From Clostridium sp. chh4-2 (lineage in GTDB: Bacteria > Bacillota > Clostridia > Lachnospirales > Lachnospiraceae): 53,373 nucleotides of DNA. This document shows, in pieces, positions 49,519-53,373 of this stretch (position 1 is the first letter of the stretch; the number at the start of each line of letters is the position of its first letter). The notes beneath the pieces were generated by a model. The model saw only the letters and a program-made list of their open reading frames with translations. It searched no databases and was not told where the DNA came from. The stretch spans positions 1 to 53,373 of the forward strand of contig NZ_PKUU01000032.1 in the NCBI RefSeq assembly GCF_002899675.1. Direction: 5' to 3'. Made by a program: the position numbers and the translations under genes.

Positions 49519-49592
49519 GGTACGCCGGAAAAGCAAATGGTATGGACGGAAACCGGAGCGGAGGTGGCCGGCCTCTGGATACGGTTTAAACA
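49519..49592. repeat. Fragment with the element A/B end sequence and a hairpin
   Basis: GGTACGCCGGAAAAG (49519-49533) matches the start of element A (GGTACGCCGGAAAGA), nine bases after the GH3 stop. An imperfect hairpin (AAACC...GGTTT with an inner GAGG/CCTC stem, about 49550-49590) follows. It may be a third, much shorter relative of these elements and may serve as a terminator. Confidence 0.5.
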
Positions 49593-49614
49593 AGGTGTAA
49601 TAAGCCATTTTTAA

Positions 49615-50790
49615 TCATACATCGATCTGATCTCTATCGTTCAAAATGACAATGTGTCTGTTCGGGCAAAGCATTTTTAGCATATCGGGCATGTCGGTAT
49701 GAATGGGGATGATCATATTTGGATTTACTTTTTCAATTACCGTTTGAATATCTTTCTGTGAAGCATGACCGCTGGTATGCAGCGGTTCCCATTGTTCTGC
49801 CAGATTTAGAAAATCAGGGATTGTGCTGCCCGGTCTGGTAAGATATCCGTTCCACATGGAATAAAGTATAATGCTCTGTTTTGCGGGAAAGCTGCGGATA
49901 ATTTCTCTGAAATTGCGGTTGTCCCGCACCATCATCAGAAATCCATTTTTATGGAATCGGGACAGCAGATTTTCGCCGTATATTATTTTTTTTATATTCC
50001 GATAGAGCGGTGAGTAATTGCCCCAATACTGCTGTATCAAGTCGAGCAACCGATTCTGATATTCGTCACAGATAAAATATTTACCCTGTGGCACAGCTTT
50101 TGAAAGCGCACATATTCGTTCCAGATTTGTGGATGCGCAGAGAACAAAAACATAGTTGTACTGCTCCATATATGCTCTGGCCTTTTGCTGCAATTCCCGC
50201 TCGGTCATTAGCTTTGCATCAGTACGGGAAAAGGCTGTTCCCTCAATAATCAGCGCATCCACATTACCGATCAATTTATTAAGAATTTTCGGCATTGCTT
50301 TGCCGCGGAAACCATGCAGACGAAAATCACCTGTATGCAGAATTTTCTTTCCGCCGGCCTCAACCAGAAACATATAGCTGTCGCAGGCAGAGTGGTCAAC
50401 AGAAAAGGGTGTGATGAACATATCTCCGATTGGAAAACGCTCTCCCTGCGTAAATATCATTGCCTGTTCAACCCGTGATTTCAAAGCGGTATCAGATTTC
50501 GGCAAGGCGGCAAGCAAAACGGCCTTTGCAAAAGGGCCCATATACAGTGGAATCCCATCACGGATATTTTTTAATTGTCCGATATGATCCATATGATTAT
50601 GGGTAAATAGGGCAGCAGCACAGCTGCCATTTGTATCTGTAACACCTGGAATGGATAAGGGGGCGGATGTGAAATTTTCATTTATGCTCAACTCATCGCC
50701 CAAATCGATCAGTATTCGGGTTGCAGCTGTGCGGATTTCGGTTGCAGCGCCGCCGATTTGGTGTGTTCCACGATGGATTATAATTTGCAT
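49615..50790 (-). CDS. Beta-CASP metallo-beta-lactamase-fold nuclease (RNase J-like, short)
   Basis: 391 residues. The metal motif THNHMDHIG (His64, His66, Asp68, His69), HTGDFRLHG and a C-terminal IPIHTDMP histidine are present. The segment HTSGHASQKDIQTVI is the beta-CASP signature seen in RNase J/CPSF73 proteins. It lacks the C-terminal domain of RNase J (usually ~550 residues). The start overlaps the end of the upstream nuclease-like gene by 13 bases, so the two are translationally coupled. Predicted RNA or DNA hydrolase. Third gene of a minus-strand operon of unusual composition. Confidence 0.88.
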   Translation of the reverse strand: MQIIIHRGTHQIGGAATEIRTAATRILIDLGDELSINENFTSAPLSIPGVTDTNGSCAAALFTHNHMDHIGQLKNIRDGIPLYMGPFAKAVLLAALPKSDTALKSRVEQAMIFTQGERFPIGDMFITPFSVDHSACDSYMFLVEAGGKKILHTGDFRLHGFRGKAMPKILNKLIGNVDALIIEGTAFSRTDAKLMTERELQQKARAYMEQYNYVFVLCASTNLERICALSKAVPQGKYFICDEYQNRLLDLIQQYWGNYSPLYRNIKKIIYGENLLSRFHKNGFLMMVRDNRNFREIIRSFPAKQSIILYSMWNGYLTRPGSTIPDFLNLAEQWEPLHTSGHASQKDIQTVIEKVNPNMIIPIHTDMPDMLKMLCPNRHIVILNDRDQIDV

Positions 50791-51461
50791 ATCTGATACG
50801 CGCTTCCGTTTATTTCTTTAAAGCAGAATATGGTAATATCCGCCTTTTCTAGCAAAGTTAATAAAGCTGGATTAACAGTTTCAAACTCCTTTTGCTGTGC
50901 AGTTTTTTCCCCATTATCTTGATTTTTTTCAAAAAATGCTATTGCTTTTTTATAGGTTCCCGGCGGGTAGCCCTCGGTGTAGGTCATAATCTCTGCGATC
51001 ATGCGCAGCAGGGATTCAGAGTTGCCTTTGTAGGGCTTGACCTCTGTTGCATAGTGAACAGTGTCCATGCTGATAATCAGATCAATTTTACCGATGCCGT
51101 CTCCATAATAAAAAGCGGGAACTTCATAATCGGTAATTTTATAATCACCGATAAGATCAAAATGCTCTTGCAACGCACACTTGCCGCAGCGTTTGGAGTA
51201 TGTGCTGTTTCGATAGTACATACATTTACACAGCCGTTTTTCGGTATAACGCTCACTGCTTAGTCCCGCACAATAATTATGGTGTCCGAGCTTGTATGTA
51301 CCATGATTAGAATATAAATCAGGCGTTTGTGTGCCAAAGAGAAGAGCTGTCAAATCAGATGTACCACTGTCAATTGCAGCAGTGAGTTCTCTTATCAGCA
51401 TATCATAATTTGATACTGTGATCCTATCCTTGAATAGCTGTGAATTTTTCCATTTGCTCAT
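50778..51461 (-). CDS. PD-(D/E)XK-like protein with cysteine cluster
   Basis: 227 residues. GKIDLIISMDTVHYATEVKPY gives Asp127, Glu140 and Lys142 in the spacing of a PD-(D/E)XK nuclease core. Upstream is a cysteine cluster (Cys64, Cys78, Cys80, Cys92, Cys95; CKCMYY and CGKCAL) that could bind zinc or an iron-sulfur cluster, as in Cas4/AddB-like nucleases. No family recognised. ATG 51461 has AAAGGATC upstream; a TTG seven codons earlier overlaps the preceding stop. It is coupled to the beta-CASP gene downstream. Confidence 0.65.
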   Translation of the reverse strand: MSKWKNSQLFKDRITVSNYDMLIRELTAAIDSGTSDLTALLFGTQTPDLYSNHGTYKLGHHNYCAGLSSERYTEKRLCKCMYYRNSTYSKRCGKCALQEHFDLIGDYKITDYEVPAFYYGDGIGKIDLIISMDTVHYATEVKPYKGNSESLLRMIAEIMTYTEGYPPGTYKKAIAFFEKNQDNGEKTAQQKEFETVNPALLTLLEKADITIFCFKEINGSAYQICKL

Positions 51462-51478
51462 TACGCAGATCCTTTCTA

Positions 51479-52105
51479 TCAATAATCTCCGAAAAATACG
51501 GACACACCATCTTGTAAATACCAGCCTTTCTTCGAGTGGTCATATGCGATCCATTCGCCTGCCGCCTGCAATGTGGAAATATACCGTTGAACCGTTCTTG
51601 TTGATAACTCCAATTCATTTACCAGCTCCTGTGTTCTTATGCCGGGGCGGGAACGGATGAGTGACAGAATCCGCAGGCAGTCCATGAGCTGTTTGCTGAA
51701 GTTCTTCGCCTTTTTGGATTTACTGTGTGCGGATAAAAGGCGGTATTTTAAAGTGGAAGCAAGTTCTTCAAAATTTTCATAGCACATGAACTTTGCCTGC
51801 AAGTTGTGTGGGGGCTTGGGATAACCGAGCCAGAACACGGTTTCATCCGTACAGCCGCCGGCTTCGGTATAATAATCAAGAACCATTTCTCTGCTGTCTG
51901 CATCCAAAGCCGCTGCATTTATTATGAGAGCGGTGGCAGAAATAGCAATCAAATCGGTTGGTGCATCGGTGTCAAACAACTCATAGCCCTTTGCAGGCAA
52001 CGCGTTTTCCACCAATTTATTCTGTTCTTCGCTTAGTCCGAATGTCGTCACTCTGCCATCCGGTACAGTGATATACTCCCCGTTAGGAGCAAGAAATGTT
52101 TTCAT
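51479..52105 (-). CDS. Winged-helix protein heading the nuclease operon
   Basis: 208 residues. The C-terminal third is a helix-turn-helix (IRTQELVNELELSTRTVQRYISTLQ) followed by a wing (GWYLQD), as in DeoR/WYL-type regulators. The N-terminal ~115 residues form a predicted alpha/beta domain (DLIAISATALIINAAALD, FWLGYPKPPHN) without recognised identity, perhaps a sensor. AGGAGGATG ribosome site, 17-base gap to the next gene. It probably autoregulates the operon. Confidence 0.75.
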   Translation of the reverse strand: MKTFLAPNGEYITVPDGRVTTFGLSEEQNKLVENALPAKGYELFDTDAPTDLIAISATALIINAAALDADSREMVLDYYTEAGGCTDETVFWLGYPKPPHNLQAKFMCYENFEELASTLKYRLLSAHSKSKKAKNFSKQLMDCLRILSLIRSRPGIRTQELVNELELSTRTVQRYISTLQAAGEWIAYDHSKKGWYLQDGVSVFFGDY

Positions 52106-52125
52106 ATACCATCCTCCTGCTGTGT

Positions 52126-52144
52126 GAATGAGTAAATTATATCA
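52126..52144 (-). promoter_or_regulatory. Extended -10 promoter of the nuclease operon
   Basis: On the minus strand TGATATAAT (about 52136-52144) is an extended -10, about 30 bp ahead of the HTH gene start. The -35 region is poor (TACTGT-like at 17-18 bp). Confidence 0.45.
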
Positions 52145-52353
52145 TATCACCATGACAACAGTATGGCACGCATAAAAAAATTCAGTTCGGGCAGATGAAA
52201 TAATCATAATTTTTCAAATAACCTTCTTATGGTTCTCCGTGTCATCAGTAAGGGTTGCAGGATTTATTTAAATGTGGGATAATCATACCCGTCACCTCCT
52301 ATGCCGGGCGTTTCAGGCTGTGAGGGTAAGATCATTATGGAGAGGGAAAACAG

Positions 52354-53193
52354 ATGAAAAAGATTTTATTTATTTTAGCGGGAAACACCTTGTATGCTCT
52401 GGCTGTCGCACTTTTTGTGCTGCCCGGCCATCTGATTACCGGAGGGACTACCGGACTCGCTTTAGTAGCCAACTATCATGCCGGGATACCGATTGCAGGT
52501 TTCGTGGCGGTGTTTAACCTGCTGATGTTTTTATTAGGGCTTTTTATTCTTGGAAAGGCGTTTGCGGTGACCACTTTAATCAGCAGCTTTTACTATCCGC
52601 TGGTTTTAGGGCAGCTTCAGAGAATGATCGGTGATTTTGTGATCACAGAGGATAAGATGCTGGCCACCATATTTGCCGGTCTTCTGATCGGCGGAGGCAT
52701 CGGCCTTGTAATCCGGTCGGGAGCATCTACCGGAGGTATGGACATTCCGCCGCTGGTTCTTAATAAAAAGTTCCGGCTGCCCGTATCCGTGGGCATGTAT
52801 GCATTTGACTGTCTGATTCTGCTGTTTCAGATGCTGTTTGCGGATAAAGAACAGATCCTTTACGGACTGCTTCTGGTGCTGATCTATACGGTAGTTCTGG
52901 ACAAGGTGCTGTTAATCGGCGGAAACCAAATGCAGGTGAAGATCATCAGCAAGCAGTTCGAAGAGATCAGCAGGCAGATCCAGCAGAAAATGGACCGTGG
53001 AACCACGCTGTTCGAGATTGAAGGCGGATATTCCAGAAATGAATCCTATGCGGTTTTAGCGGTGGTGTCCGGCCGTGAATTATCAAAGCTGAACGAGCTG
53101 GTGATGAAGATCGACGATCAGGCGTTTATGATCATCAATCAGGTCAGCGAAGTAAAGGGAAGAGGCTTCACGATTCAAAAAAAATATAAATAA
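52354..53193 (+). CDS. YitT family membrane protein (DUF2179)
   Basis: 279 residues. The first ~190 hold about five hydrophobic segments with the YitT blocks ITGGTTGLALV and GLVIRSGASTGGMDI. The C-terminal ~80 residues are the DUF2179 domain (TLFEIEGGYSRNESYAVLAV, DDQAFMIINQVSEVKGRGF). Function in the family is not established. ATG 52354 with GAGAGGGAA upstream. It diverges from the nuclease operon across a 248-bp region in which I see only that operon's promoter. A family B element starts 39 bases after the stop. Confidence 0.94.
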   Translation: MKKILFILAGNTLYALAVALFVLPGHLITGGTTGLALVANYHAGIPIAGFVAVFNLLMFLLGLFILGKAFAVTTLISSFYYPLVLGQLQRMIGDFVITEDKMLATIFAGLLIGGGIGLVIRSGASTGGMDIPPLVLNKKFRLPVSVGMYAFDCLILLFQMLFADKEQILYGLLLVLIYTVVLDKVLLIGGNQMQVKIISKQFEEISRQIQQKMDRGTTLFEIEGGYSRNESYAVLAVVSGRELSKLNELVMKIDDQAFMIINQVSEVKGRGFTIQKKYK

Positions 53194-53231
53194 AAATCAA
53201 TCAAATTGTTATTTAACGGGGGTGACGGAAA

Positions 53232-53373
53232 GGTACGCCCGGAATCGGGAGGCAGAGCCGGGAGACGAAGGTCGGAGGGGCCGTCCGGGCCGGGGAAGGA
53301 AGATGCAGCCAGATCGGATTCGGGATTCGCCCCTAAGAACAACTAAGGCCCGTAAGGACAGAACAAGGCAGGC
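53232..53373 (+). repeat. Palindromic element family B, truncated by the window end
   Basis: It begins GGTACGCCCGGAATCGGG and runs to the last base. It matches the reverse complement of 1-145 along its whole length, including the last common block GGCAGG. The window therefore stops at the same internal point of the element at both ends. It lies 39 bases after the YitT stop codon. Confidence 0.85.

Overview
The window looks like a chromosomal segment of a low-to-mid GC Clostridia bacterium, most likely Lachnospiraceae (Clostridium cluster XIVa). The basis is gene content: an argC-argJ-argB-argD cluster with a divergent argG, PTS Lac/cellobiose modules, a YesM/YesN two-component system, CD3324/DUF1062/YitT family proteins and a bile-salt-hydrolase-like enzyme. 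Shine-Dalgarno sites are strong and GTG/TTG starts are frequent. No rRNA, tRNA, CRISPR array or intact transposase was seen. Both ends stop inside copies of the same repeat at the same internal point, so the window is probably a whole contig broken at that repeat.

Layout. 1-720 has no gene; it holds palindromic repeats. 721-7425 is arginine biosynthesis: argG (minus) diverges from argC, a GNAT gene, argJ, argB and argD, with ARG-box-like palindromes over the argG promoter. 7443-15130 holds a PRD/EIIB/EIIA regulator, the scar of a lost LysR/TRAP locus, an amidohydrolase, and a beta-glucoside PTS operon (IIB-IIA-6-phospho-beta-glucosidase-IIC-IIB). 15362-22934 holds a choloylglycine-hydrolase-family gene of odd composition, a 291-bp palindrome, an FchA-like cyclodeaminase, an ABC exporter operon (minus), an Rpn nuclease pseudogene, folD, a ROK fructokinase and a YdcZ-type transporter. 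23032-30339 holds a ComEA-like protein, an orphan OmpR regulator, a GNAT, a condensation-fold membrane protein with an esterase and a zinc-ribbon/LRR membrane protein, and rlmH. 30440-40695 is mostly small accessory genes: a DUF4160 pair, a BclA-C-like protein, a ferredoxin-nitroreductase, a YfcE phosphodiesterase, a PadR-DUF1700-DUF4097-like operon, an aromatic acid exporter and a pentapeptide protein. 41361-49510 holds a phosphoribosyltransferase, a solute-binding lipoprotein with YesM/YesN but no permease, an HPr-like protein lacking the phosphorylatable His, and a GH3 glucosidase. 49615-52105 (minus) is a tight three-gene operon of an HTH protein, a PD-(D/E)XK-like cysteine-rich protein and a beta-CASP MBL nuclease. 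A YitT protein closes the window.

The most unusual content is of two kinds. One is the HTH / PD-(D/E)XK-like / beta-CASP operon, whose combination I do not recognise as a described system. The other is a dense set of non-coding palindromic elements: two copies of a ~350-bp branched palindrome (one carrying a 160-bp MITE with a clear 8-bp target duplication), a related family at both window ends, 42-bp palindromic repeats around the arg genes, a 291-bp element with 62-bp perfect arms, and a 79-bp hairpin with 29-bp perfect arms. Several of these sit directly behind stop codons.
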